64,000 nucleotides of DNA from Ficedula albicollis. Lineage: Eukaryota; Chordata; Aves; Passeriformes; Muscicapidae. The notes under the pieces were generated by a model. The model did not search any database. It saw only the letters and a program-made list of their open reading frames with translations, and was not told the DNA's origin. Below are positions 27,601 through 39,556 of this stretch, piece after piece. The stretch covers positions 13,567,915 through 13,631,914 of the forward strand of contig NC_021685.1 in assembly GCF_000247815.1 (NCBI RefSeq). The letters run 5' to 3'. Positions within the stretch are counted from its first letter, which is position 1; every line of letters starts with the position of its first letter. The position numbers and the translations under genes were made by a program.

Positions 27601-29874
27601 TTATTTGGCTGAAACCTGTCTGTGTGGGAGCTGGGAAGATGAGCCTGCAGAAGGGGAGGGTACTGCATGCTCAGCTTTGCCCAGGAAGGTTCCATGTGTG
27701 GAGAGCAGCCCTGAGCTCCCAGGCAGAGCTCAGCACCTGTCACTGCTGCCTTTGGGGCAGTTTGCTGTCACCACTCAGTCCCAGCAGGTACCCAGAGGGA
27801 CAGAACCCACCCCTAAGAAAGAAAAACAACTGACACAACCTGCCAAGTTTTGCACAACCTGAGCATGGGTTTTCAGGAAAGTGTTTTTTAATTTATATTG
27901 CTATACTTCTTACAAGTTCATTACTGAATGTAATGCTTAGATTCTATTTTTTGATATGAACAATAACTTATTTCTTAGCCAGTCTCTCTTGCAGCCAGTA
28001 AGTATTGTCTCTTTTGTAAACTGCAGCCCCTCTTGTTGCCAGTAATATGTGATTTGGGGGAATGATTTAAATAACAAAATGCTAACTTGCAACAACAAAA
28101 GAAATGACACAATATAAACTAAGCTTTAATAACTAAAAAGATCTTTAATTAAAATTGCTTTCTATTCAGGGGCTACAGTTTTCTTTAACCAGCTGCCCTA
28201 TGAAAGTTATTACCTAAAATTTTCATTTTCTCAGTACACAGCTGCAGAAAAGATTTTATTCTGGTGAATGAAGGGCTGAACAACAGCAAGGACAAAGCTC
28301 ACTTAAACTAACAATGCAGCCGTGGCAAAAGTCATAACCTTCTGCTGTCTTAGGGGAAGCACACTTTCTGAATATAATCTCTCTGATTATGCCTAGTATG
28401 CAAAATGCAGTTTTATAGCTGCAGCTCAAATAGATTTCAGTATTGCCACTGAATACTAATCACTGATGCAAAAAACATACAGCTCCCTCAAGGCATTTCA
28501 AAAATCTTGATTATTTAATCAGTGCTCTTGATTTATAAGGCGAGCTGGTTGATGACTACCAAAATGTGACACATTGGACACTATCCAGATGGAATGCCAG
28601 TTTTCATTTGAGGTTAAAGAGGTAAAACTCTACAAGAGAGGTTTTCCAGTACTCTGGACCAGAGCTAGAGTTATATTAGATGATAAATAAAACTTGGCAG
28701 TTTGGCTTGCACAAAATATTAAAACAGAAACTTCACTGAATTGTCAGTTGTAAAATGAAGTAATCAACTTTCTTTCTGATTATTCTCCATTTCCACTACG
28801 GACTTTTTATTTATTTCATGTCTTCCATCTTAATGTCCTCTTACATTTTTAAACAGGATCACTTTACCTTTTTACAAATCTGTAAGTGGTGAGTGCTGCC
28901 TTTTCATAAGCACTGATTTCCCAATCAGCTGGATGCAAAACTTGAACAGTTCAGTTTCTTTTTCCTGGAACCTCATATATAAATATATGAATTTGAAAAT
29001 ATTTTTGTATCTACATCTCTCTATAGGGAAACACAGGCTTAGGTATATACAACAATAATTTAAACTCCTGCCTTAAACAGCAATAGAATTCCCAAAAATT
29101 TTTAAGAAACTGATGCATAAGTCATATTAATTTCTGAGCAGGTTCAGTTCTGAGTTGCTTGGGCTTTTACAGTCCCATGCTCATCTTTAATTTTCATCAA
29201 TGATTTTCTGTTATAGAGGGATTCCATACAAAATTTCAAATGTTTTTTTCTATTAATTTTTCAAGGAGCAGAACTACTTCAGATTGAGAGAGCAAAGAAC
29301 TAAATCCTTCTTTAGAACTCCATTCCAGGCCTGGGCCCTGGAAGCAAGCATCACTCTGGGGACATGATGATGTGGATATAGAGACCAAATGTTTCAATCT
29401 CATCCTAAAGGTGTGGCTGTTGCTAGAAGCAGTGAGCAATACTAATATTCAAAGCAAAGCCACAACTACAGAGAATTATTTTACCCAATTTTGGTGGTGG
29501 ACGAGACAGTCTAAACCAAGAATGATTAAAATTGTAATCCAAACGTGGGGATTTTGTGGAAAGTCTAACTATAAATAAGCATTAAAATTATGAAAAGTCA
29601 TCACACTGACACACTGAAAAGCTACCAATACTCATAAAATATTGTTTCCATTCCTCATTTTAAAAAGTTTGCTAGAAAATCTGTCAGTGTGGGCTCCAAT
29701 GGCACAGCAAAAGGAGTCCCAGCAGGCTGTGGCTCCCGTGCCCAGCACACCCCCCGGAGCAGACAGACGTGTGGCAGCTCTGCCCACGTCAGCAGCCCCC
29801 TGTGCCAGACTGCTCCCCCAGCTCTGACACTGACACTGTCCCCTCCACACAGGCCTTGCATCCAGGTTTTGGCA
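24621..29874. other. Non-coding DNA, mostly AT-rich
   Basis: About 5.2 kb with no exon I can support. GC-richer patches at 26560-26720 and 27600-27800 give short overlapping frames on both strands (up to 117 codons) without recognisable domains. A candidate conserved segment at 28380-28620 is listed separately. Another GC-richer patch (29690-29850) abuts the 58-bp duplication. Confidence 0.5.
28380..28620. promoter_or_regulatory. Candidate conserved non-coding element
   Basis: Information-rich, non-repetitive sequence with homeodomain-like and forkhead-like strings, including TTGATTATTTAATCAGTGC (the core GATTATTTAATC is a 12-bp imperfect palindrome), followed by a retained CG at 28541 and GGTTGATGACTACC. 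No frame or repeat explains it. The call is by composition and needs cross-species alignment. Confidence 0.25.
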
Positions 29875-29983
29875 AAACTGCAGATTTGTATCCTGTTACA
29901 AAGCCAAAACATTCTAGTAACTGCAAGACTTTAAACTGCAGATTTGTATCCTGTTACAAAGCCAAAACATTCTAGTAACTGCA
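29875..29983. repeat. Tandem duplication, 58-bp period
   Basis: The unit AAACTGCAGATTTGTATCCT and following bases occurs at 29875-29932 and again at 29933-29983, where the second copy is partial (51 bp). The shared part appears identical. Confidence 0.93.
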
Positions 29984-30687
29984 GGAGTTCGCTTATAAAA
30001 TCTGTATAGTTTGGGTTTGTGCCCTTCATAATTTTTTCTCTGTACATATAGGTTTTTTATCAACTGAAGCTTTTTGAAAGAATATCTCACTTGACTGGAC
30101 TTGTGGGTAAGACAATCATGGGGCAGTTCAGATATCTGCATTATTCCATTTTCTGTCAGGAATCCAAAAAAATCTGCTCAAAACACAGATGGCTATTTCC
30201 TTGTCATCATCCACCTCCTCCGCTGATCTCCTCACCATTTCAACCACATTTCTGTGTCAGTATCCCTGAGTGGGGAAGTTTTGCACCTTCTATTTTCAGG
30301 GAAGAGCTACAAGCTGCTCAGTGAGGGTGTTTTGGTGGTGGATGAGACAGTCCTGCTGCAGACAGCACTGCTGGGTGACTGCCTCGGGCTCGGGGTACTG
30401 CAGGCACAATGTCATAAATACATCACAGGTCCTCCCAGGCCTGGTGCCATGAGGACAGCATGACAAAAATAGCTTGCAGGGATTCTGTCCCCACATTCCA
30501 GTCTTGCCTGGCAGCAGCCACACAGCAGTAGAAACACTGGAGCCAGAACGTGCCTATGCAGGTTAGTGGTTGCACTGCAGGGGACACTGCTGGGCAAACC
30601 ATAACCCCAGAAGAGATGGGAATCTCTGTCTACACAAAGCAAATGACACCATTGCTCCTCCAGTCTCGTCCTTCCCCCATGGGCCAT

Positions 30688-30805
30688 GTAGCCTCACTTC
30701 ATGCAGCCATGTCAAGGGGTCAAAAAGCCATTTCATAAAGGGCTCCGTAGCCTCACTTCATGCAGCCATGTCAAGGGGTTTATAAGCCATTTCATAAAAG
30801 GCTCC
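30688..30805. repeat. Tandem duplication, 59 bp x 2
   Basis: Copies at 30688-30746 and 30747-30805 start GTAGCCTCACTTCATGCAGC and end AAGGCTCC or AGGGCTCC. They differ at a few positions (GGGGTCAAAAAG versus GGGGTTTATAAG, and AAAGGG versus AAAAGG). Confidence 0.93.
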
Positions 30806-31193
30806 ATAGGTTTTGAACCTAGAAAAGACCATAAAGAATATTCTGCTACCACCATTCCTTTCTGTTTCTGCTATTCAAATTGAGGCAAAATTTCAATTCT
30901 CCTTTGCTGGATTTAGCTTAGCAAAGTTAAAGCCAGTTCTGGATGTATCTTGACCATGAATGGGAAGTCCCTCAGTGACACCTCTGGTATAAACATCAGG
31001 ACAGTGACTGCCACCAACTCCTCTACGTCCTGGTACAGTCACTTGTGCAATCAGCTATTCACTCTTAATCTTTCTACTTCCCTCTTAATTCCTATATGTA
31101 CCTCTCCACCTCCTCAAACTACTTTTCTCAAAATAAAAAACTTTGCTCTTGGCAAAGCATCTCATAAGAATTACCCACTGGCTGGGGCTTGTG

Positions 31194-31726
31194 GCTAACA
31201 GAACATCACAGAAAATTATCTGAATAATTCCATGCACCTGACACCAGCAGAAGGCTATAGATCCATTAGATCAGGACAGAGAGATGATGTATTTAAAGAA
31301 ATTTTAGACTGCTAGTTTTAATGTGGCAGTAAGCGTACATGAATGCTGAAAATGAAATTATTCTTAACTGTTGTTAAGCCAACAACAACCTGTGTTTAGG
31401 ACAGAGAGATGATGTATTTAAAGAAATTTTGGACTGCTAGTTTTAATGTGGCAGTAAGCATACATGAATGCTGAAAATTAAATTATTCTTAACTGTTGTT
31501 AAGCCAATAACAACCTGTGTTTGCTAACAGAACATCACAGAAAATTATCTGAATAATTCCATGCACCTGACACCAGCAGAAGGCTATAGATCCATTAGAT
31601 CAGGACAGAGAGATGATGTATTTAAAGAAATTTTAGACTGCTAGTTTTAATGTGGCAGTAAGCGTACATGAATGCTGAAAATGAAATTATTCTTAACTGT
31701 TGTTAAGCCAACAACAACCTGTGTTT
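31194..31726. repeat. Tandem array of A-B-A form (204 + 125 + 204 bp)
   Basis: Unit A (31194-31397) starts GCTAACAGAACATCACAG. Unit B (31398-31522) is a 125-bp copy of the 3' part of A, starting AGGACAGAGAGATGATG. Unit A is then repeated at 31523-31726. The two A units look identical, while B differs from A at about four positions (for example TTTTGGACTG for TTTTAGACTG and AGCATAC for AGCGTAC). The pattern implies an older 125-bp duplication followed by a recent 329-bp duplication or a gene-conversion or assembly event. Confidence 0.93.
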
Positions 31727-31763
31727 AAAAATCTATGTTTAAAGCAAAAATCTATGTTTAAAG
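31727..31763. repeat. Short tandem repeat, 19 bp x 2
   Basis: AAAAATCTATGTTTAAAGC is repeated directly (31727-31745 and 31746-31763, the second lacking the last base). It abuts the right end of the A-B-A array, so the whole locus has rearranged repeatedly. Confidence 0.9.
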
Positions 31764-32829
31764 AAGAGCTTTTTTGGTTTTTTGCTGCACCCTACATTGC
31801 TGCACCTGAAACAAGAAGAACTTGGGGTATTTTCTCAGTTGGCAATGCAACTGTGAGAGAAAAGATCACACAGACTTTCTGTTCTTCAGAGAAGTTGGGT
31901 TTAAATAGATACTCAGCATATCTGACTCTGAACAAAGAACTTGTCACAGAAGTAAAAAGCAATATCCTAATATTGCATCAAAAAATTCTGTTTCACAAAA
32001 ATTACCAACAGTAGCACCAATACAGATAAAAGTTGTACCTGAAAACATTATACACATGTAGGATTTTAGTGCAAACACTTATAAATTCCTGTTTTTAACA
32101 GTTATGTAGATTCCAATCTGAGTCCCACATGTGAGGGTATCCAATTTAAAACAAGTAGCAGGAAAAAAAAATACTTCTTTCCAGAATTTATACATGCACC
32201 ATATATCATTAAAACAGAAAGTAGCAATAAATTGATTTTATTAGTGGGAAACCAAATTTTTTTAGGACAACAAAAGGGCAATAACATTTCAATCATTGGG
32301 AAATTTGAATATTTCAGAAAATATACTGCAATATATGTATTGAAAGCAGGGAGAGGTGATCTATCTCCTTCCAGACAGATTACTCTGATTTTCAAGGACA
32401 GAGAACTGAGACTTTATCATTTCAGTTTACACACACACCTTTGTCAGAAATAATAACGCACTTGAAAGGCAAGAAGTTTCATAGTGCTTAATTATGTGGC
32501 CTCTAACATGTCTTGCTGATTGAATTCATATGATCTTACATATTTGGGCATCAGAAGCCCTTTATTTTTTCTTAATTAGAAACATGGATTCAATGCAACT
32601 TGCCAAGAAAATAAATTAAATCCATATACATCACCTCTGAGCAATAGCCCTGATTGAACAGGACTGTTTAAATCTCTGTGGTTGGCAGTGTTCATCAGTG
32701 AATTTGTTTACAAAGTGGAAAGAATGAGATGCTGTCAAAGAATGAAAAATAAAAGCTAGATTTCTCAGGAAGGAGACATCCGTCTTTTTCTATTTGCAAA
32801 TGCTGACGAGCAGGGTTTAAGGAGGGCTA
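31764..32829. other. AT-rich non-coding DNA
   Basis: No repeat or credible exon seen. The longest frames are about 97 codons on the minus strand (32102-32395) and part of a 104-codon plus frame that begins inside the tandem array, so neither is persuasive. Confidence 0.5.
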
Positions 32830-33080
32830 ATGTCATCCATTCATCTTAATTAAAGAGTTAATTGCTCGTGTATCCTGGTTTGGTTAGCTGATCCTAGCAA
32901 CATGAAAAGCGTTTGTTCCATGTGTTTTATTGACCGCTGTAATGACATCATCGGCACGGCCCAGGATTTATTCCTGCTCAGCCTAAATCGTAACTTTAAC
33001 ACGTAACTTTAATAGCCTCCTACACGATAAAACTTGCAAGAGCGAAGGAGTTCTTCAGCGTGGCACAGAATACCGAGAGG
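32830..33080. promoter_or_regulatory. Strong candidate conserved non-coding (enhancer) element
   Basis: This segment stands out from its AT-rich, CpG-poor surroundings by retaining about ten CG dinucleotides while being non-repetitive and non-coding. Visible motifs include TTAATTAA (32846-32853) and TTAATTG (32858-32864), which are homeodomain-type cores; TGACATCA (32943-32950), one base from the CREB/ATF site; and a 13-bp tandem CGTAACTTTAAYA (32989-33001 and 33002-33014). Such dense motif packing with CpG retention is characteristic of vertebrate developmental enhancers. The assignment is inference from composition. Confidence 0.4.
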
Positions 33081-36000
33081 TCTGTTCAGACCCTGTTCAA
33101 ATGTCTCAGTTCAGCTGTCATTGAAGTATTACTTCAAAGTCTAGAGTCAGTAAAGATAAGTAAAAAGTAATTTTAAAGACTAGTTCTCGGCAAATGTATG
33201 TATGGAAATAGCATAAACCATCGAAAAATCACATATCAAATGGAAGCAAGAGACTTATTACTATTCAGTTTTTCCCATCTGTAGTCATAGTCAAGTAAGC
33301 ACTGGCACAATGACAGGTGAGGTTCAGAGCATATTCTAGGGATTAATCACCAAATTGGTTTAGTCCTGTGTTTTACAATACAAAGAGGGGAAACTCGGCT
33401 CTAAAGAAAGACTAGTTAACTAACTAGAAAACCTCTGAGGTTTTTCTCTACAATGTCTTTAACATTTACTGCAATTCCGGATGTTATTTCTTAAAGATTC
33501 TTCACAAATATTAAATTAAATTTTACACAAGAGGAAAATGGACAGTACTAGTGCTTTTTGATTGATCAACTATGTGGTACTTAAAAATTAAATAAGAGAA
33601 TCCATTACAAACCATAATACATTGTATTAGCTTATCCTGGTAATGAGTCTTCATAACCGATCTATTCATGTTCTGCTCCTTCAGGGGATCAATTTCTGTT
33701 GCTAATAACACTCATAACTTACACAAGGGGTGGAACCAACTTTTAAGAAGCACCACACACCAAACATAACTCACTGTAACACAGACACACTTGCTGTGGG
33801 CACACACTCAGTTTGGGAGCAGCCCCAGGGTAGCTCCTGTGCACTCTCCTGAAATATAATCTATAAGACACTAGAATGCTGTGATAAGGTGCTACAGCTC
33901 ATCCAGTTTTATTTACTCAGTGAACTTCACTTTGAGGGGTTTTTTCTGCAGTTTAGGCTTTTCAGAGCAGTTTAGACTGGTTCAGAGACCAATACTGGCT
34001 CCTGTGCTTTCTCTGACAGACAGGAGAGCTTTAATACTTAGTTTAATAGTTCCATGCTTTCTCAGAAGTCTTTATGTAAAATATGATTTTAAAATATCTA
34101 ATAATCTCTGTATAATAGGAACACATTGCCCCTCTCATGGAATGGCATCCGGCAGTCGAGGGCACAGAACTGAGTACGGTGCAGTGGGCTCGTGTTACCA
34201 GAACATGGTAGCCAGCCCAGAAGAGGAACCAGTCTGCCTGATGCTGCCCCCAGCCCAACCAGCCCTGCTGAGAAGGATCATGCTGCAGAAGCTGCTCTCC
34301 TTTGGGGTCTCCAGCACGATGCCATGTTGCTCAGGGACACTCCTGCAGCCAGACCTCTACAATCATACAGGAGTGTGTCGTGGATAAAGGGAGCAGCACT
34401 GGGCAGCAGCAGATTTGTTGGCTGTCACCAACTCCACAACTGCCTTTAACAAGTGCTTTCAGCTCATTCTGTCCCAGTTATTCCCCAAATCACCTGTATC
34501 TCCTCTCAGAGATACTGGGAGATTCATTCATGGGAAGATGCTGGCTGTTGAGTTAAGCAGTGCTGTTATTTTTCAACAATTCCCTGCTGGAAAAGGCAGC
34601 ATGAACACTGTGTGGGGTTACAAACAGAGGAGAGGACAGCTGAGGCTGGATGAGACTAAGGGAGTCCCAACCCTGACCTCAACACAGGGGTCATTCCAAT
34701 CTTGAAAGAATGCAGGGATGGACACTCAACAGCTTCCCTGGGAAACCTGCTCCAGTGCTGGACTACCCCCAGCACCATGACTTGACACATTCTAGGTCAA
34801 GGCTCATGGGTAGGGAGAAAGTGGCTGCGACAGCAGAATTTCTCACTAGAGATTAGAAGTTACTCATAATCTTTCACAAGTCTGCTCCAATTAAAAAAAA
34901 ATCACCTTTTTTAATTTGAAAATTGTTCCAGTTTTATTAACACTCTGAGAAAACTACCCATTCAACCTTTCTTCATATACTTCAGTCTGTTTAGTGCAGA
35001 ATCCCTAAGAAGAATGACAAGACTAAAACTAATAAACTGCTCTGCCACTTAGGACCCCGTGGAACAGCATTACAGAATCCCTTTTACATCAGCCAGGGCC
35101 CAGGGGCAGCCTGAGAGTGCTGTACACTGCAGCTGCCAGGAGCCCTGAGCTCCTGAGGCACGGACACCCATCCCTGAGCCCAGAGACCCCCGTGCCACCC
35201 TGCTCCCGTGGGTGTCTCTGTGGGGTGGTGTGGTAACCACCACGTCAGAGCCTTCACACCATCCCAGATACCTTCCAAGATATTAAACATACAGGTTGGT
35301 GGCCTTGGAAACACTTTTAAGTAACTGGAACTTTTGTATTAATTTGAAGTCTCATCTGTTATCTCCAGTTTATTTTCTCATGTCTATGCATAAACAACAA
35401 AGCTCTTTCATAAGCACTTGGAAAACCTAGAAATGTCCTTGGATGGAGATTGTGGACTAGGAGTAGTGGCTATCCCTTTTGAAAGCTACTTTACATAACA
35501 TTAAAACAGAATGTCATGAAAGAGAAAAGTGCAACATTTTGTTGTTCAGTGGAAACACTTTGGATAATGCTGAATTAAAATATCTAGTGACTTGTGAAGT
35601 ACTTAGTTCAGTTGTTTAGCAATAATACTTTTTGATTTGTAAAGCTTCTAGAATACCTAAAATAAGCTAAGAGAAGAAAGTTTAAAGAAGTTTTCTCTAA
35701 CTAGCTAAAACCACCTGCTGTAGCTTGAATCAAGTAAAAGTTCCTAAGAACAACCGCCTTCTGAGATAACACATTTTTGAATTACCACACTGTAATTTCT
35801 GTGCACAGCATCAGGCAATGGCTACTGCACCTTCTTACAACATTACCAGCTTCCTAATAAACATGTGCATGAAGTGGAACAGGGCATACAAGTTATAATT
35901 CTTTGGCTGTGCCTGGTAACATAAACAGGTCTGATACCATCAGAGGAAGAAGTGAGGAATTAAACCCTCCAAAAGACTGATGTAAAGGATTGGACATGCT

Positions 36001-37242
36001 AAAAGAGATGGTGAAAAGAGGCTGCTAAGAAATGGAACAACATTCAGGAGAGAAGCAATAGATCCACAAATGGAAATAAACATAACCATGAGAAAATGCT
36101 TTATCAACATAAGAGCCACAACAGAGCTGTGAATTTCAAAATAAGCAAAAACTGTTTTTGAAGAAAAAAATCTGCATGGTAGGTAGGACTTCAAAGACTT
36201 TACTATAACGTACAGAAATGAACAATACAAAAAATACAAAAGAAGAGAGACCAAAAAATACAAAAGAGAAAGAGAAAAAAAAATCCTACTAAGACCAAGA
36301 TCAGCTTACTCTACACCCCTGCTATAACCATATAACCTGTTAACCACTTGATGCCTATGCTGTGGAAGCACTTTAGTGATTACAGACAATAAATATTTCA
36401 GCACCACAGCAGTTGCTGCCTCCAGTCAGCTCTGGAGCTGCTCTCCAGCCCTGCACCCCTCACTGCATCTCCAGCAGCTCCTGCCCTTCCCTCCCCAGCT
36501 GAAGACACAGCAGCTCCCCTGCCCTGTCCTTCATCCTGCTCCCAGCCCCAGCCAGAGAATGCACAGCTGATGTGCCAGAGAGAAGCCACACAATCCCTGT
36601 GCCCTGGGTGGAAAGCCCACTCCAGATTGCATTTCTACTTGCAGACAATAGGAAACAATACATTCAAAAGAGGGGCACACAATAGGTAATTAAATGTCAT
36701 AGTGGTTCATGGGCAGAAGATGCAGCTATTATGTGAAATACCAGTTTTCTAAGGTCAAAACCAGCTACAAAATAAAAATTTTAAGTGGATTAAAGGAAAA
36801 CAGCAGGTAAAGCCACAGTTTCATGCAAAATAGACTGCAGTATTCTTGTGTCTTGGTTCTGAATCATTGATAGGAGGATTTTTTGCCGCTGGCTTTTTGC
36901 CACTGGCTTTAGCAGAACAGACTTGCTAGTAATGGACTAAAAGTTTTCTTAGAAATTTCAAAATAACTTTGAATCCTGGTATAGTGGCATTGGTTTGCAG
37001 TAAGATAGGGTGGAGAAATAGAGTTTAAATTGTGCTGGGGAAGTTTAAAAAGAACTGGCTAACATGAAAAACTATACATGGAAAAAGAGATGAGGAAAAA
37101 AAAAAAGATTGAAGTCCAATGTTATATGAAAACGAATGAAATTTTCATGGAATTTACTTTTTGATATCTTTACTCATAGATTTCTTTTCTTTTGTTGGCT
37201 GTTTTTCCAGGCAATAAAAGACAGAAGACTTCCAGACAAAGG
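33081..37242. other. Non-coding DNA with one CR1 remnant
   Basis: About 4.2 kb. A degraded CR1 piece is listed separately at 34690-34790. GC-richer patches at 34130-34400, 35090-35240 and 36410-36560 give short overlapping frames without domains (the longest, 168 codons at 33881-34387, crosses non-homologous sequence types and is not credible). A 24-bp direct repeat with unit CAAAAAATACAAAAGA occurs near 36228-36271, and TTTTGCCRCTGGC is doubled near 36881-36907. Confidence 0.5.
34690..34790 (-). mobile_element. CR1: Probable degraded CR1 fragment
   Basis: The plus strand shows GGGATGGACACTCAACAGC, TTCCCTGGGAAACCTGCTCC and AGTGCTGGACTACCCCC. These match the order of reverse-complement landmarks in the CR1 3' region (GGGATGG-ACTC, TCCCTGGG-ACCTG-TCCAGTGC). 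The ends are unclear and the divergence is high. The upstream TGAGGCTGGATGAGACT (34641-34657) may belong to the same element. Confidence 0.6.
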
Positions 37243-38488
37243 GCTTCAGAAACTTTTCACTAAGGAAATATTTATCATGATTCATACACTTCTAAATGCC
37301 TATTTCAATCCTCTTTTTCAAATCATTTTGGTAACCATTGAAAAAGCATGTATTGTTTTGCTCCAGTATATAGTAAGCTGTAAAAACCAAATTCTGTTTA
37401 CAGCAGAACCAGATTTTCTATTATTTTAGACAGTCATTTTAACAGAAAAACCTTTACATGTCATTACTAATGACATTACAACCCTCCCCAGCTGCCCCCA
37501 AGACCTAGCTGGTTTGTAGCAGACAATATTTGACATCTTAGTTTGCAATCTCAGAAAAAGCCAAGGGAACAGAAACTGTCCTGTCAGGGAAAAAAACGGC
37601 TTCAGAAGCTGGTAAATATATCACATTTCTATGGCGACGTGATCAAAATCGGAATGTTTGAATCAAGAGTTGCCTGCTTAGTGATTAATTGCAGATGTCA
37701 ATACCAAGAGGTACCTGCAAGGCAATTAGCACTGTACTTGCCTAAATGTCACCACACTGTAAATACAGGATGGAAATAAACAGACAGATTTGCCTGGTGC
37801 ATGTTGTTTGGATTTGGAACAGGAATCTTGGAAATGTGGCTCCTAAGCAAGCCAATTTTTTTATTGCTTCAGAAACTTTTCACTAAGGAAATATTTATCA
37901 TGATTCATACACTTCTAAATGCCTATTTCAATCCTCTTTTTCAAATCATTTTGGTAACCATTGAAAAAGCATGTATTGTTTTGCTCCAGTATATAGTAAG
38001 CTGTAAAAACCAAATTCTGTTTACAGCAGAACCAGATTTTCTATTATTTTAGACAGTCATTTTAACAGAAAAACCTTTACATGTCATTACTAATGACATT
38101 ACAACCCTCCCCAGCTGCCCCCAAGACCTAGCTGGTTTGTAGCAGACAATATTTGACATCTTAGTTTGCAATCTCAGAAAAAGCCAAGGGAACAGAAACT
38201 GTCCTGTCAGGGAAAAAAACGGCTTCAGAAGCTGGTAAATATATCACATTTCTATGGCGACGTGATCAAAATCGGAATGTTTGAATCAAGAGTTGCCTGC
38301 TTAGTGATTAATTGCAGATGTCAATACCAAGAGGTACCTGCAAGGCAATTAGCACTGTACTTGCCTAAATGTCACCGCACTGTAAATACAGGATGGAAAT
38401 AAACAGACAGATTTGCCTGGTGCATGTTGTTTGGATTTGGAACAGGAATCTTGGAAATGTGGCTCCTAACCAAGCCAATTTTTTTATT
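37243..38488. repeat. Tandem duplication, 623 bp x 2, two differences
   Basis: Copy 1 is 37243-37865 and copy 2 is 37866-38488. The unit starts GCTTCAGAAACTTTTCAC and ends CCAATTTTTTTATT. Only two substitutions were seen: CACCACACTG versus CACCGCACTG, and CTAAGCAAGC versus CTAACCAAGC. Identical short frames of 78 and ~60 codons recur in each copy with stops between them and no recognisable domain. Just left of copy 1, a pyrimidine tract ending TTTTTCCAG (37202-37210) resembles a splice acceptor, but no coding exon follows. Confidence 0.95.
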
Positions 38489-39351
38489 CTGTGCTGCTGA
38501 TATGCTACAAAATACTTCTCTCTTTCTTTTTTCCTGGTGTACGGGGAGGTTAGTGCCACCCCACTCTCAAATGATCCTTACTAACCAAAGCCATCATCAC
38601 ACTGATGAACCCCAGCAAAATGGAAAAACAAACAAGAAGGAACGTATACAAATTTCTGCAGATAAGGCTGCAAATGCTGAGACTGAGGTAGAATTTTGTG
38701 TGCTATTGGAACGCAAATTGATAAATTTCCAAATATGCTTTACAGTGGCTGTTTACTTTTCTGTCCTTTCTGCCCCAGTTTAGAGTCATGTTAATGACAG
38801 AGAAGAGAATCACAGGCTGAGAGTTAAGGAGGAGACAAACAGAGGCTGGTGCCACTGCTGTGAAAGACTAAATATATATTAATTACCATTGTATCTATCA
38901 GATTGACATTTCATAGCTTAACTTCTATAAAAGGGAAACAATAACATTGACCACCCTCCTCCACCCCTTTTGAGGATTCAGTCATGTTTTTTCAGTAGAT
39001 TAAAATCTGGAAAGTAATTGTTTCTAAAGACCGGATGGAGGGCTTTTCTTTTCATCTCATAGCCAAGATTTTATTTTTTTTCCAGTATTTTTCTCCTTTA
39101 AACTATAACATATTAGCTGCTGGTGGCCTTTGAAAACAAGAGTATCAGATAATGCTGGCTCTCCTTCTTTCCATCTGCTAGCCTGCATAATAAGAAAACT
39201 AATATATATATGAAATTCTTTTTTTAAAAAACTAATTAATACAGATGCAAGAATCTCATGACCATGAAGGATTTTGTGACAGAACTTCTCTGTTAAAGCT
39301 CATCTATAAATTTGGAAATCCTTTCTTATAAAGGTCTTTCATTAGTAGCAC
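38489..39351. other. Non-coding DNA, no feature recognised
   Basis: Unique AT-rich sequence right of the 623-bp duplication. The 119-codon plus frame 38424-38783 starts inside the duplicated block and runs out of it; its content is not recognisable and it has no supporting splice or codon signal. Confidence 0.45.
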
Positions 39352-39556
39352 ACGCTAAACAATGATCACTGCTGTACGATGAGAGACAAATTAATGAATC
39401 AAACATTACAGATTTCATCACATTCACTCATTTGCATTTAAGCTGGTTTCCAGCTCTGTCATGCATTTGCTTTTAAACGAGCCCCTGTGGATAGTGCTGC
39501 AATGTTTGATTCATTAATTTGTTTCTCAGTGTACAGCAGTGCTCACTGTTCAGTAT
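39352..39556. repeat. Imperfect inverted repeat: 56-bp arms, 93-nt spacer
   Basis: The left arm (39352-39407) and right arm (39501-39556) are reverse complements. The inner 41 bp match at 38 positions, and over 56 bp about 48 match; several mismatches would be G-U pairs in RNA. The shared inner core on the right arm is AATGTTTGATTCATTAATTT. The 93-nt spacer holds an octamer ATTTGCAT (39430-39437), a small palindrome AGCTGGTTTCCAGCT (39441-39455) and ATGCATTTGC. The left arm contains AACAATG (39358-39364), a SOX-type core. This is far more symmetry than chance allows and does not look like a known transposon end. It may be an enhancer with mirrored sites, a structured RNA, or an old MITE. Confidence 0.8.

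Noticed and set aside
33881..34387. 168-codon plus-strand frame
   Set aside because: No recognisable domain or motif, uneven composition, and no conserved or splice context. A frame of this length is possible by chance in the GC-richer half of the segment.
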